Positions 1-8,022 of a DNA stretch of 49,710 nt are shown in pieces; positions within the stretch are counted from its first letter, which is position 1; the number at the start of each line of letters is the position of its first letter. The notes beneath the pieces were generated by a model. The model did not search any database. It was not told where the DNA came from and saw only the letters and a list, made by a program, of their open reading frames with translations. This DNA comes from Prevotellaceae bacterium UBA2744 (lineage in GTDB: Bacteria; Bacteroidota; Bacteroidia; Bacteroidales; Bacteroidaceae), in the NCBI GenBank assembly GCA_002353575.1, contig DEJQ01000020.1:1-49710 (forward strand), given 5' to 3'. The position numbers and the translations under genes are program-made.

Positions 1-179
1 ACCTTTATGATTGCATAGAGCGAACCGCTACCGTCTATCTCCCTGTATAGCTCGTTTTTAGCCGTCATGTCGAATGCATCAACCTGAAAGCTGACCACAT
101 GGAAATCCAGTACCTGTCCGTATGCAGCTAATGTGATAAAGACAAAAAATACTGTTAAAGCAGATTTTATGTATCTCAT
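1..179 (-). CDS. Secreted protein, N-terminal part only (runs off the window)
   Basis: An open frame starts with ATG at 179 and runs off the left edge, leaving 59 residues. The first 22 or so form a signal peptide: a basic start (MRYIKS), a hydrophobic core, and a cleavage-type end AAYGQ. The mature start, with V-S-F-Q-V-D-A-F-D-M-T-A-K, resembles the beginning of Bacteroidales secreted proteins that carry PEGA domains, but too little is visible to assign the family. A TAnnTTTG element lies upstream at 246-253. I am fairly sure it is a gene and unsure of its function. Confidence 0.6.
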   Translation of the reverse strand, partial: MRYIKSALTVFFVFITLAAYGQVLDFHVVSFQVDAFDMTAKNELYREIDGSGSLYAIIK

Positions 180-245
180 AGTTATTTTTGTTACAATTTA
201 CTATATCCAAAACCACAGATTAAACGCACATGGATGAATATCATG

Positions 246-253
246 CAAAAATA
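246..253 (-). promoter_or_regulatory. Probable -7 element of the secreted-protein gene
   Basis: On the minus strand the bases read TATTTTTG, matching the Bacteroidetes -7 consensus TAnnTTTG, about 66 bases before the ATG at 179. I see no good TTTG at the expected -33 distance, so this is half a match. The rest of the 180-417 gap holds no gene, hairpin or RNA that I can recognise. Confidence 0.35.
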
Positions 254-417
254 CAACAATTCTGATAAACTTCGGTAATGCCAGGGGAAAAAATATAGGA
301 ATACGCTGCAGAGGGGGAAATTGGTTAATCAGGAAATCTTTGTTTTTCCAACTATGTTATATTTTGTAGCAAATTGTGTGTTGTCCATGTGTTTTCTGAT
401 TTTAGATTCTATGACGG

Positions 418-1032
418 TTATTTAACGTATCCTGCTTTTTTGAGTTCTCCATATACGAGGTGGCATTCGTCGTACCAGGTCTGACCGAAACGGCGGATAA
501 GGGGTTCTTTGAGGAACTGATAGAGGGGAAGCTGGAGGCGTTCGCCGAGTTCGAGGGCAGGGCGGCAGACATTCCATTTGTGGTAGTTGAGGGCTGGCAT
601 GCCGGCTACGGTGGTGATGCGAATGGGGTAGAGGGCACAGGAGATGGGTTTCTGCCAACGGAGTTTGCCGGCACGATAGGCGGTGTCGATAGCACAGAGG
701 GCACAACGGGGACCGCGGGTCTTGCCTCCATCAGGGGAGATATTGGCATAACGGACGAAGACGCAGTCTTTGCCGTTGATTATGGAGGTGACGAGGTCAC
801 CATCGCGATCGGAATAGACTACACCGTTCTTTTCTATTTCTTCACGTGCCTTGGCAGACAGGTCAGGCCAGACAATATCTTTGGCATGTTCGAGTTCGAC
901 GACTTCGTCAAGGGCTACAGGGGCACCTGCGTCGCCTTCGACACAACAGATGCCATGACAGCGGGTCAGGTCACAGCAGAAGTGCACCTGAAAGATGTCA
1001 AGGGAAACAAGGGTATTTTGAATTTGTACCAA
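418..1032 (-). CDS. DUF3109 family cysteine-rich protein
   Basis: A 204-residue cytoplasmic protein of the DUF3109 family. The N-terminus (V-S-L-D-I-F then FCCDLTRCHGICCVEGD) is typical. More cysteines follow in RCALC, SCALYP and NVCRP, a pattern related to YkgJ-type proteins thought to bind a metal or Fe-S cluster. The biochemical function is unknown. The start is TTG at 1032: an in-frame stop lies a few codons upstream, there is no nearby in-frame ATG, and the family normally begins M-I-Q-I followed by a few residues and LVSLD, which matches M-V-Q-I-Q-N-T-LVSLD here. It is the last gene of a long minus-strand run, 51 bases after the EamA permease. A threefold 7-base repeat lies 13 bases before the start. 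Confidence 0.85.
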   Translation of the reverse strand: MVQIQNTLVSLDIFQVHFCCDLTRCHGICCVEGDAGAPVALDEVVELEHAKDIVWPDLSAKAREEIEKNGVVYSDRDGDLVTSIINGKDCVFVRYANISPDGGKTRGPRCALCAIDTAYRAGKLRWQKPISCALYPIRITTVAGMPALNYHKWNVCRPALELGERLQLPLYQFLKEPLIRRFGQTWYDECHLVYGELKKAGYVK

Positions 1033-1044
1033 GGGACTTGTACA

Positions 1045-1065
1045 GGTTATTGGTTATAGGTTATA
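1045..1065 (-). repeat. Threefold 7-bp tandem repeat before the DUF3109 gene
   Basis: On the plus strand the unit GGTTATW occurs three times in a row (1045-1051, 1052-1058, 1059-1065). It ends 13 bases before the TTG start at 1032, inside the likely untranslated leader or operon junction. Confidence 0.8.
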
Positions 1066-1083
1066 GATGTTTAGCGATTGCTT

Positions 1084-2001
1084 TTATCTGGACCCGAGGA
1101 AAAGGAAGAGCATTGAGAGGAGTACGAGGAAGAGATCTACGATTTTGGAGCGTAGGTTCTTCTCATGGAAGATGAGTGCTCCGAAGAGGAAACTGACGAT
1201 GACGCTGCCTCGGCGTACCATAGAAACTATGGATATCATGGCTCCGTCCATGCCGAGGGCATAGAAGTATGCAAAGTCGGCAGCGGAGAGGAATATGCTG
1301 ATGAGGATGATGCTCCAGTCCCAGTGGAAGGGGGTGGTGTGCTTGTGATTTGGCCACCAGAGGAGAAAGAGCATGGCGAGCATAATGAAGAACTGGTAGA
1401 TGTTGTACCAAGACTGCACGGCAAGTTTATCGAGACCGACGCCGTGGTTCTGAGGTGATGCCATGAGGAATTTGTCGTAGAGTCCGCTGATGGCTCCCAG
1501 TATATTTGCCAGGATGACGAAGATGATGAAACGGTTGTGTTTGAAGTCGATGCCTTCTTTTTTGCTGGAGCGGGACAGCATATAGAGTCCGACGATGGCA
1601 ATGGTGACTCCTATCCATTGCCATAGGTTCAGACGTTCGCCGAAGAAGGTGATGCCACCTATGAGTACCCAGATAGGACGTGTGGCATTGATAGGTCCGA
1701 CGATGGTGAGGGGCAGATTCTTGAGTCCGAAATATGCGAAGAGCCAACTGCTGAGCACGATGACAGATTTGAGTAGGATGTATTTGTGTTGTTCCCATCC
1801 GTAGGAATGGGTGTAGAAGAGATTGTCATCGGGTATGACGCCCTGACGAGAAAGTACGATGAATGGTATGAAGATAAGGGAAGAGAAAAGGGTGTTTAGG
1901 AGCAGCACAGGTATGACGGCATTGCCCTTGAGCGATTTCTTCTTAAATACGTCGTAGAAGCCAAGGAGAAAAGCTGATGTGAATGCAAGTATGAGCCACA
2001 T
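1084..2001 (-). CDS. EamA/DMT-family membrane transporter
   Basis: A 305-residue integral membrane protein of the drug/metabolite transporter superfamily with about ten predicted membrane helices in two EamA-like halves. The first half ends with the characteristic G-P-I-N-A-T-R-P-I-W-V segment and FFGERL near residues 105-125. The second half ends with S-M-V-R-R-G-S-V-I-V and IFHEKNL near 260-290. The substrate cannot be told from sequence; metabolites, amino acids or sugars are all exported by relatives. ATG at 2001 is the first start and begins directly with a helix. It sits between truA and DUF3109 on the same strand. Confidence 0.85.
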   Translation of the reverse strand: MWLILAFTSAFLLGFYDVFKKKSLKGNAVIPVLLLNTLFSSLIFIPFIVLSRQGVIPDDNLFYTHSYGWEQHKYILLKSVIVLSSWLFAYFGLKNLPLTIVGPINATRPIWVLIGGITFFGERLNLWQWIGVTIAIVGLYMLSRSSKKEGIDFKHNRFIIFVILANILGAISGLYDKFLMASPQNHGVGLDKLAVQSWYNIYQFFIMLAMLFLLWWPNHKHTTPFHWDWSIILISIFLSAADFAYFYALGMDGAMISIVSMVRRGSVIVSFLFGALIFHEKNLRSKIVDLFLVLLSMLFLFLGSR

Positions 2002-2008
2002 TGGATAG

Positions 2009-2036
2009 TTTAGAGTTTAGAGTTTAGAGTTTAGAG
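2009..2036 (-). repeat. Fourfold 7-bp tandem repeat before the EamA gene
   Basis: The unit TTTAGAG (plus strand) is repeated four times without error and ends 8 bases before the EamA start codon at 2001. The perfect copies suggest recent expansion or contraction by slippage. Confidence 0.9.
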
Positions 2037-2039
2037 TTG

Positions 2040-2101
2040 AGGCCGCCTTTGTGATTTCGTTATTTCGAGATTTCGTTATTTCGAGATGATTTTGGCGGCC
2101 T
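2040..2101. repeat. GC-rich inverted repeat enclosing a duplicated 16-mer
   Basis: AGGCCGCC (2040-2047) and GGCGGCCT (2094-2101) are perfect 8-base inverted repeats. Between them a 16-base unit, GATTTCGTTATTTCGA, occurs twice back to back (2053-2068, 2069-2084). On the plus strand the right arm is followed by a run of T, like an intrinsic terminator, but no plus-strand gene ends here. On the minus strand the hairpin begins at the truA stop codon (2104) and lacks a U tract. It could be a weak truA terminator or an RNA structure between truA and the permease gene. Confidence 0.6.
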
Positions 2102-2103
2102 TT

Positions 2104-2838
2104 TTAGTATTTTATGTCGGCGAGGAAGAGGGCATGGCCTGGAACGGAGTTGCCGGCAGAGCAGCGGTCTTTCTTTTCGATTATTTGCTGGAACTGTTGG
2201 AGGGTGAGGGTGCCGCGACCGACGTCGAGGAGGGTGCCTACGATGGCACGAACCATGTTGCGTAGGAAGCGGTTGGCAGTGATGGTGAACTGCCACTTTA
2301 TGGGTGTGAGTTGTTGCCAATGGGCATAAGTCACGGTGCAGATGTTGGTCTTTGTGTCGGTATGCAGTTTTGCAAATGATGTAAAGTCGCTGGTGGCGAG
2401 CAGAAACTGGCATGCCTGATTCATCAGGTCGAAGTCGAGCGGTTGCGGATAGCGGTATGCATAGGGTTCGAAGGGTGTCTTCTCGGTGACAATATAATAA
2501 TGATATGTGCGTGAGGTGGCACTGAACCGTGCGTGCATGTCGGGAGCTACGGGTTCGATGTGCCCAATTGCTATGTCTGCAGGCAGAAATTTGTTGAGTT
2601 TATAGCATAATTGTGTGAGGTTGTCGTGGGTGAAGACGGTATCGTGGTCGAAATGTGCTACCATAAGGGATGCGTTGACTCCGGTGTCGGTACGTCCGGC
2701 TCCTACTATCTCGATAGAGGTGCGCAGAAGTGTGGATAGTGCCTTCTGGAGTGTTTCTTGTACGGAGGGGGCATTAGGTTGTATCTGCCAGCCGTTGTAG
2801 GCGGCTCCGTCATAGGAGAGTGTGATGAAGTAGCGCAT
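2104..2838 (-). CDS. truA: tRNA pseudouridine(38-40) synthase TruA
   Basis: A 244-residue enzyme that converts uridines 38-40 of the tRNA anticodon stem-loop to pseudouridine. The family signature GRTDTGV is present with the catalytic Asp at residue 51, the N-terminus reads Y-D-G-A-A-Y-N-G-W-Q, and the conserved basic segment FLRNMVR is near residue 190. The length is normal for TruA. Its ATG overlaps the TAA stop of the upstream MATE gene by one base, so the two are translationally coupled in one operon. Confidence 0.96.
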   Translation of the reverse strand: MRYFITLSYDGAAYNGWQIQPNAPSVQETLQKALSTLLRTSIEIVGAGRTDTGVNASLMVAHFDHDTVFTHDNLTQLCYKLNKFLPADIAIGHIEPVAPDMHARFSATSRTYHYYIVTEKTPFEPYAYRYPQPLDFDLMNQACQFLLATSDFTSFAKLHTDTKTNICTVTYAHWQQLTPIKWQFTITANRFLRNMVRAIVGTLLDVGRGTLTLQQFQQIIEKKDRCSAGNSVPGHALFLADIKY

Positions 2839-4286
2839 TATGGTGTTACACGATTATGGAAGAATGTTGCAATGCGGTGAGGTATGCTCTGTCCGCGCAT
2901 TTTGCTTTTGAGTTGAGTTGATCCGCCGCCGTGGTAGTAGTGCCAAAGCATGATGGCGGCTGTGATGGTTGCGATGCCGTCGGCTGCTGCAATTGATGCC
3001 CATACGCCATCGGTGCCCCAAGGGGTACCTTCGGCTGTGGGTAGTTCGGGGAAGATGAGCAGGAAAGGTACGAGGAATACCAATTGGCGGCTGACGCTAA
3101 GGAAGATGCTTCGCTTAGGCATTCCGATAGACTGAAAGAAGTTGCCAGTGACAATCTGGAAGCCTACTACAGGTGCCATGCATACGATGATGCGCATGCC
3201 GGATATGGTGTGACGGGTGAGTTCGGGGTCGGACGTGAAGAGCATGACAGGATAACGGGGGAAAAACTCGCATAGGATGAAGGAGCCACACATGACTACA
3301 GTAGCCATGAATATTGCCTGTTTGAGTACCAGGGTGACGCGGTCGTAGAGTTGTGCTCCGTAGTTGAAGCCTGCAATGGGCTGCATACCCTGACAGATTC
3401 CCAAGACTACCATGATGAATAGGAAGGTGATGGAGTTGGCTATTCCGTAGGCTGCGATGGCTATGTCGCCTCCGTGATGCACGAGGCCCTTGTTGATAAG
3501 AATTACAACGAGACAGGCACAGAGTTGCATGCAGAAGGGAGAGAGCCCGATGGCGAGTATAGTGCGTACGATCCTGCCCTGCAGACCATAGATTCCACGA
3601 TGAAGGTGGATGAGGTCGTTTCTGTCGGAGAGTTTGTACCATACAAAGCAAAGGGCGAAGATCTGGGAGAGGACTGTAGCTATGGCTGCTCCGCGAATGC
3701 CCATGCCGAGTGTGAAGATGAAGATGGGATCGAGGATAGTATTGACGATGACCGTAGAAACGGTGGCTGCCATGGCTGCCTGTGGATGTCCTGTGGAACG
3801 CAGGGCTGAGTTGAGTCCGAGGTAGAGGTGAGGAACGATGTTGCCCAAAAGGATGATGAACATATACTCGTAGGCATAAGGGTAGGTGTTCTCGCTGGCA
3901 CCAAAGAAGGTGAGCAGTGGATGAATGAAGATGAGTGCAACGACGGAGACAAGGATGCCCATGATGACGTTTAGGCTCACAATGTTCCCCAAAACGCGCT
4001 CTGCACTTTGATAGTCGCGTTGACCAAGTTTGATGGACATAAGTGTGGAACCACCGACGCCGACCATAGCTCCGAAGGCTGCTGCGAGGTTCATGACTGG
4101 GAAGGTGACGGCCAGTCCGCCCAGCGAGAGGGTTCCTACATCGGGTATGTGACCGATGAAGATGCGGTCAACGATGTTGTAGAGCGATGAGGCTGTCATC
4201 GCTATCACTGCTGGTATGGCATACTTCAGCAGCAGCGAACTGATGGGGGCTGTGCCGAGTTCTTTGGTGCGGTTGGTTTGTTCCAT
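2838..4286 (-). CDS. MATE family efflux transporter
   Basis: A 482-residue membrane protein with twelve predicted helices and the MATE fold in two halves. The first opens with L-L-K-Y-A-I-P-A-V-I-A-M and I-F-I-G-H; the second contains GICQGMQPIAGFNYGA. Relatives use a sodium or proton gradient to export cationic drugs or metabolites. The C-terminal tail is short and basic. The stop overlaps the truA start. Upstream, the S9 peptidase stop is 43 bases away with a small hairpin between. Substrate unknown. Confidence 0.93.
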   Translation of the reverse strand: MEQTNRTKELGTAPISSLLLKYAIPAVIAMTASSLYNIVDRIFIGHIPDVGTLSLGGLAVTFPVMNLAAAFGAMVGVGGSTLMSIKLGQRDYQSAERVLGNIVSLNVIMGILVSVVALIFIHPLLTFFGASENTYPYAYEYMFIILLGNIVPHLYLGLNSALRSTGHPQAAMAATVSTVIVNTILDPIFIFTLGMGIRGAAIATVLSQIFALCFVWYKLSDRNDLIHLHRGIYGLQGRIVRTILAIGLSPFCMQLCACLVVILINKGLVHHGGDIAIAAYGIANSITFLFIMVVLGICQGMQPIAGFNYGAQLYDRVTLVLKQAIFMATVVMCGSFILCEFFPRYPVMLFTSDPELTRHTISGMRIIVCMAPVVGFQIVTGNFFQSIGMPKRSIFLSVSRQLVFLVPFLLIFPELPTAEGTPWGTDGVWASIAAADGIATITAAIMLWHYYHGGGSTQLKSKMRGQSIPHRIATFFHNRVTP

Positions 4287-4299
4287 ATTTTCCTTTTAT

Positions 4300-4320
4300 C
4301 TGCGATGTCATATATCGCAG
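4300..4320 (-). terminator. Small hairpin between the S9 peptidase and MATE genes
   Basis: CTGCGAT (4300-4306) pairs with ATCGCAG (4314-4320) around a 7-base loop. On the minus strand it follows the peptidase stop codon but is followed by AUAAAAGG rather than a U tract. It is therefore at best a weak terminator or an mRNA end-protecting structure. Confidence 0.35.
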
Positions 4321-4329
4321 GACCCTATT

Positions 4330-6477
4330 TTACTTCTTTTCTTCCTTTTTGTTAAGGAGATTCCAGGCTGGAGGGTCGATGCCGAGGAGGTTCTTGACGA
4401 AGAAATCGTAGCGTTTGTGTTCTCCGTAGGCTTCACCCATTGTGTGGTGTGCACCGGGTATAAGTATGAATTCGAAGTCTTTGTTTGCCTTCTGTAGGGC
4501 ATTGACTACCTGATAAGATGAGGACGGATCGACATTGTCATCCATCTCGCCTACGACGAGCATGAGTCTGCCCTGCAGTTTGTGGGCATTTACCACGTTG
4601 CTACATTCTATATAGCTTGAATCGACTGGGTAGCCCATCCACTGCTCGTTCCACCAAATCTTATCCATGCGGTTATCATGACAGCCACAAGCTGCATATC
4701 CGACCTTATAGAATTCAGGGTGGAAGAGAAGAGCCCCAAGTGCTTCCTGTCCGCCGGCAGAACAACCATATATGCCCACACGGTCGAGGTCCATATATGG
4801 GTATTTCTGTGCTGCAGCCTTAATCCATGCGATGCGGTCGGGGAATCCGGCATCCTTGAGGTTCTTATAGCATACCTGTTCAAACTGGAGGGAACGGAAT
4901 GATGTAGTCATGGCATCGAGCTGTACGACTATGAATCCGAGTTCGGTCAGTGCATCCATGTAGTACAGGTGTGGGGAGAACGACTTAGGCACGTACTGGT
5001 CGCCAGGACCTGAGTAGATGTATTCGATGACGGGGTACTTCTTGGACGGGTCGAAATTGCGAGGACGACGAATGAGTCCCCACATGTCGGTCTTGCCGTC
5101 GCGACCGGGAGCTACGAATACCTCGGGAGCTGTCCAGCCGGCTTCTTTGAGTTTGCTGATGTCGGCAGTCTCGAGAGTAGAGACGACCTTGCCGTCGATG
5201 GCAGAGCGCAAGACTGTCACCGGAGGACAGATAGGGGTGGAGTAGGTGTCGATGAGGGTTTTGGAGTCATCGTTGTAGGTGGCGCGGTGGTTACCTTCCT
5301 CAGGAGTGAGGGCTACGATCTTCTTTGACTTCAAGTCGAGACGGTAGTAGTGGATGTTATATGGGTCTTCTTGTGGAATCTTACCGTCGAGGCTGGAAGC
5401 AACTGTGCCCATGTTTTTGCATCCCATGCCGTTGGCTGAGAAGATGACATAGCCCTGACCTTTGTCGTTGCAATCGTGTGCAATGACGTCGCGAACCCAG
5501 TAATCGCCCTTGGTCAGTTGGGATAACTTGGCAGTCTTGCGATTATAGAGATATAGGTGTGCGTGGCCGTCGCGGTCGCTTTTCCAAAGGATGAAGTTCG
5601 GATTTATGTCGCGACGCAAGTTGCGAGAGTAAGCTACGTATTTGTCGTTCTTCTCCTCGATGAGAGTCTTTACTTCACCCTTGAGGTTCATCTCAAGTAC
5701 ACGATAAGTCTTGTGACCACGTTCGTTGAATTCGAAGGTGATGGTCTGGTTGTTGGCATCCCATACAGGAGCTTCTACCTGGTATTGTCTTAGGAAGAGC
5801 TGGCAGGAGAGGGGACGGATGGTGCGTTTGTTCTCTACGTCGATGATGACAGGAATGCGGTAGTTGAGCGAGTCGCCAGGTTTTGCATATTCCTGCTGGG
5901 AGTAGCGAGGCTGTACCTGATCGGAGGGAGACGAGAGGGTGTAGGTTACAAAACGCTTTGGTGCAGGTTTGATGAGCACTGTAGCGTAGTACTTCCCATC
6001 TGTGGACCAACGGCCCCATGAAGAGTAGTAGCAAGTGTCCTGACCGTCGAAAGTGAGTTGTGTGAAGGTGGGCTTTTCACCGCGTTCGTCGGATAGGCAG
6101 AGGTTGTTGTCCTTATGAATGATAAATGTGTTCTTGGTTATTGGGGATTCTGCACGTCCGTCTTTCTCGTCGAGCACTTCCATCCAGTGGTGGCCGTTGC
6201 CTTCGTGGTGGGGATGACGACGGGGACGAGGGTCGGAGATGAGTTCCTTGGCTCCGGTCTTGCCGTCAACGCTATAGTAAACAGTGCTGTCGCCATTATA
6301 GACCGAATACCAGAAATTGCCGTCTTTGCCATTGTGGGCTTCTACGTTGCCATTCTTCATTTTCCAGTAATAATTGGAACCGATGCCAAAGGCATTCTTG
6401 TACTTCTCAACCATATCCTGTGCGAGGGCAGAGGTGGTTGTGGCTGATAGGAGAATCAGTAAGATATAATTTTTCAT
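4330..6477 (-). CDS. S9 family peptidase (dipeptidyl peptidase IV type)
   Basis: A 715-residue exported serine peptidase. A signal peptide ending ALAQ leads into a beta-propeller (DPP IV N-terminal-like, about residues 60-440) and an alpha/beta-hydrolase domain. The nucleophile is in GCSAGG (about Ser573), the acid in GEMDDNVD (about 646-647) and the histidine in PGAHH (about 677-678). Relatives remove X-Pro or other dipeptides from peptide N-termini in the periplasm. I chose ATG at 6477: the TTG six bases upstream gives no better signal peptide and would overlap the previous gene. The upstream DUF6057 stop is only two bases away, so it probably belongs to that operon. Confidence 0.92.
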   Translation of the reverse strand: MKNYILLILLSATTTSALAQDMVEKYKNAFGIGSNYYWKMKNGNVEAHNGKDGNFWYSVYNGDSTVYYSVDGKTGAKELISDPRPRRHPHHEGNGHHWMEVLDEKDGRAESPITKNTFIIHKDNNLCLSDERGEKPTFTQLTFDGQDTCYYSSWGRWSTDGKYYATVLIKPAPKRFVTYTLSSPSDQVQPRYSQQEYAKPGDSLNYRIPVIIDVENKRTIRPLSCQLFLRQYQVEAPVWDANNQTITFEFNERGHKTYRVLEMNLKGEVKTLIEEKNDKYVAYSRNLRRDINPNFILWKSDRDGHAHLYLYNRKTAKLSQLTKGDYWVRDVIAHDCNDKGQGYVIFSANGMGCKNMGTVASSLDGKIPQEDPYNIHYYRLDLKSKKIVALTPEEGNHRATYNDDSKTLIDTYSTPICPPVTVLRSAIDGKVVSTLETADISKLKEAGWTAPEVFVAPGRDGKTDMWGLIRRPRNFDPSKKYPVIEYIYSGPGDQYVPKSFSPHLYYMDALTELGFIVVQLDAMTTSFRSLQFEQVCYKNLKDAGFPDRIAWIKAAAQKYPYMDLDRVGIYGCSAGGQEALGALLFHPEFYKVGYAACGCHDNRMDKIWWNEQWMGYPVDSSYIECSNVVNAHKLQGRLMLVVGEMDDNVDPSSSYQVVNALQKANKDFEFILIPGAHHTMGEAYGEHKRYDFFVKNLLGIDPPAWNLLNKKEEKK

Positions 6478-6479
6478 AA

Positions 6480-7991
6480 TCAATAAATATTAAAGTCGGT
6501 ATAGAAATAATAGTACCACCAATATGTGTCGCCATAGACGCTGTGAAGCCGGTTCGCCATTTCTGAGTCGGAGAGACGCTGAGCGGAGAGCTGGTTGTAG
6601 TCGTTGACGAAGCGGTTGTATCGGTCGGTTATGATGTTATCGAATGGGAAGTGGTCGAGTGTGACGGGCGAATTCTCGCGTGTGCACAGCAGGATTGCCG
6701 CCTCTTGGTAGAGGAGAGGAATGGCGTCGTTGGGATGTGCATTCACATAATTATAAAAATGCACGTCGAAAGCGTATTCGTCCTTTGCCCAGAGGGAAGT
6801 AGTGATGATGACCTCCTCGAGTTTCGGATTAGACGGATGGAGAAGGTCAGCAAAGTGATTGAGAATCCACTGTTCGCACATTCCAAAATCGGAGTCGAGA
6901 TTGTTTGGTTCGTCGGTGAGCAGCGGTGCTATGTTTTGGAACTCGGCAGACTGCATCAGCAGTGTGCTGGAGCGGAGATACTGTTCCTGCTGGACAGCCC
7001 ATTGGCGATGGAAGAGGGTTGCCTTGAGCAGAGAGAGATACCTGTGAGCGAGTTCGAACTCTTGATTCATGATGGCAGAGCGAACCATTATTTTTACGTC
7101 TCGGGCAGAGAGACCATACTTTACGGTGTTGCTGATAGCCCGTTGATAGGCATAGTTAAGTTGACCGTACTGAAAATAGATCATAGGAGCGGCGAGTCGC
7201 GAGATTCGCAAAGGAATGGTGTCGGCTGGCATGAGGCTTGTAAGCGGAGCCGGGGCAATGCCGCAGTTGTTTGTCTTGAACATATCCTGCAAGTTGTCGC
7301 TATGCATCAAAGCTATGTTCTTGTAAACCACCATGAGGTTGGTAGGCTGAGAGACTGACTGATGTTCGTTGATGACATCCTTCCAATGCCCCTCTTCTAC
7401 AGCACGGTACATACGCAGTTCGCTGTAGAAATGCTTATCTGGCATGGTGATGGAATATAATCTGAGCACAGGACGGGCGGAGATGAAAAAAAGTAGCCAA
7501 AGCAGGTAGGGTTGCCACCAGCGGGAATGATGGAGAAAACGTCTGATGAGGTAGTCGGCACCTAAGGCGAAAAAGGATGCGTAAACAAGTACGAGTGTGG
7601 GTGTAAACGCATAGCCTGGTGACTTTATGTAATAGATCCAGTAGCCAAGACAAAGCAAAAGGTAGAGTAGAACACACTGAGGGAGCAGGGCGAAGATGCG
7701 AGTCCATCCTTTCAGGCAGAAAAGACGGACAAGGCACCAGTAGGTGTAAAGCCATAGCAGGATGATGATGGTGGTGCCCATCCAGGGGTGATAGAAGAAC
7801 TGGGTGAGCCAGCATCCGATCCATGCCCACAGCCCGTTGCGCTCGGAGATAATCTCACGCATAAATGTATTGCCGGATACGAACAGAGAATTATCGCTTA
7901 TGGCATAGAGATAGTCTGCGTGGCATAAGAGAATGATGTATGCCGCGATGACAAAAACTATGGGGATAATATGTTTCTTCAGGAATGACAT
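6480..7991 (-). CDS. DUF6057 family membrane protein (first paralog)
   Basis: A 503-residue protein of unknown function. The N-terminal 190 or so residues hold about six membrane helices, with L-T-Q-F-F-Y-H-P-W and L-G-Y-W-I-Y-Y-I-K between them. The rest is a long soluble, helical, TPR-like region. It ends in a striking aromatic motif, YGDTYWWYYYF. The protein at 9581-11500 has the same architecture and the same landmarks (LTQFFYIP, LGYWLYYLK, YGDTFWWFYFF), so the two are paralogs. The gene between them encodes a propeller lipoprotein. Spacing is tight: 31 bases after the lipoprotein gene and 2 before the peptidase. No catalytic motif is visible. Confidence 0.88.
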   Translation of the reverse strand: MSFLKKHIIPIVFVIAAYIILLCHADYLYAISDNSLFVSGNTFMREIISERNGLWAWIGCWLTQFFYHPWMGTTIIILLWLYTYWCLVRLFCLKGWTRIFALLPQCVLLYLLLCLGYWIYYIKSPGYAFTPTLVLVYASFFALGADYLIRRFLHHSRWWQPYLLWLLFFISARPVLRLYSITMPDKHFYSELRMYRAVEEGHWKDVINEHQSVSQPTNLMVVYKNIALMHSDNLQDMFKTNNCGIAPAPLTSLMPADTIPLRISRLAAPMIYFQYGQLNYAYQRAISNTVKYGLSARDVKIMVRSAIMNQEFELAHRYLSLLKATLFHRQWAVQQEQYLRSSTLLMQSAEFQNIAPLLTDEPNNLDSDFGMCEQWILNHFADLLHPSNPKLEEVIITTSLWAKDEYAFDVHFYNYVNAHPNDAIPLLYQEAAILLCTRENSPVTLDHFPFDNIITDRYNRFVNDYNQLSAQRLSDSEMANRLHSVYGDTYWWYYYFYTDFNIY

Positions 7992-8022
7992 TATGCGAAT
8001 GATTGATGGGGCTTAGATTGGT

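Noticed and set aside
460..1059. 199-codon open frame on the plus strand
   Set aside because: It is the antisense of the DUF3109 gene; its protein has no recognisable motif and the cysteine-rich minus-strand product fits a known family.
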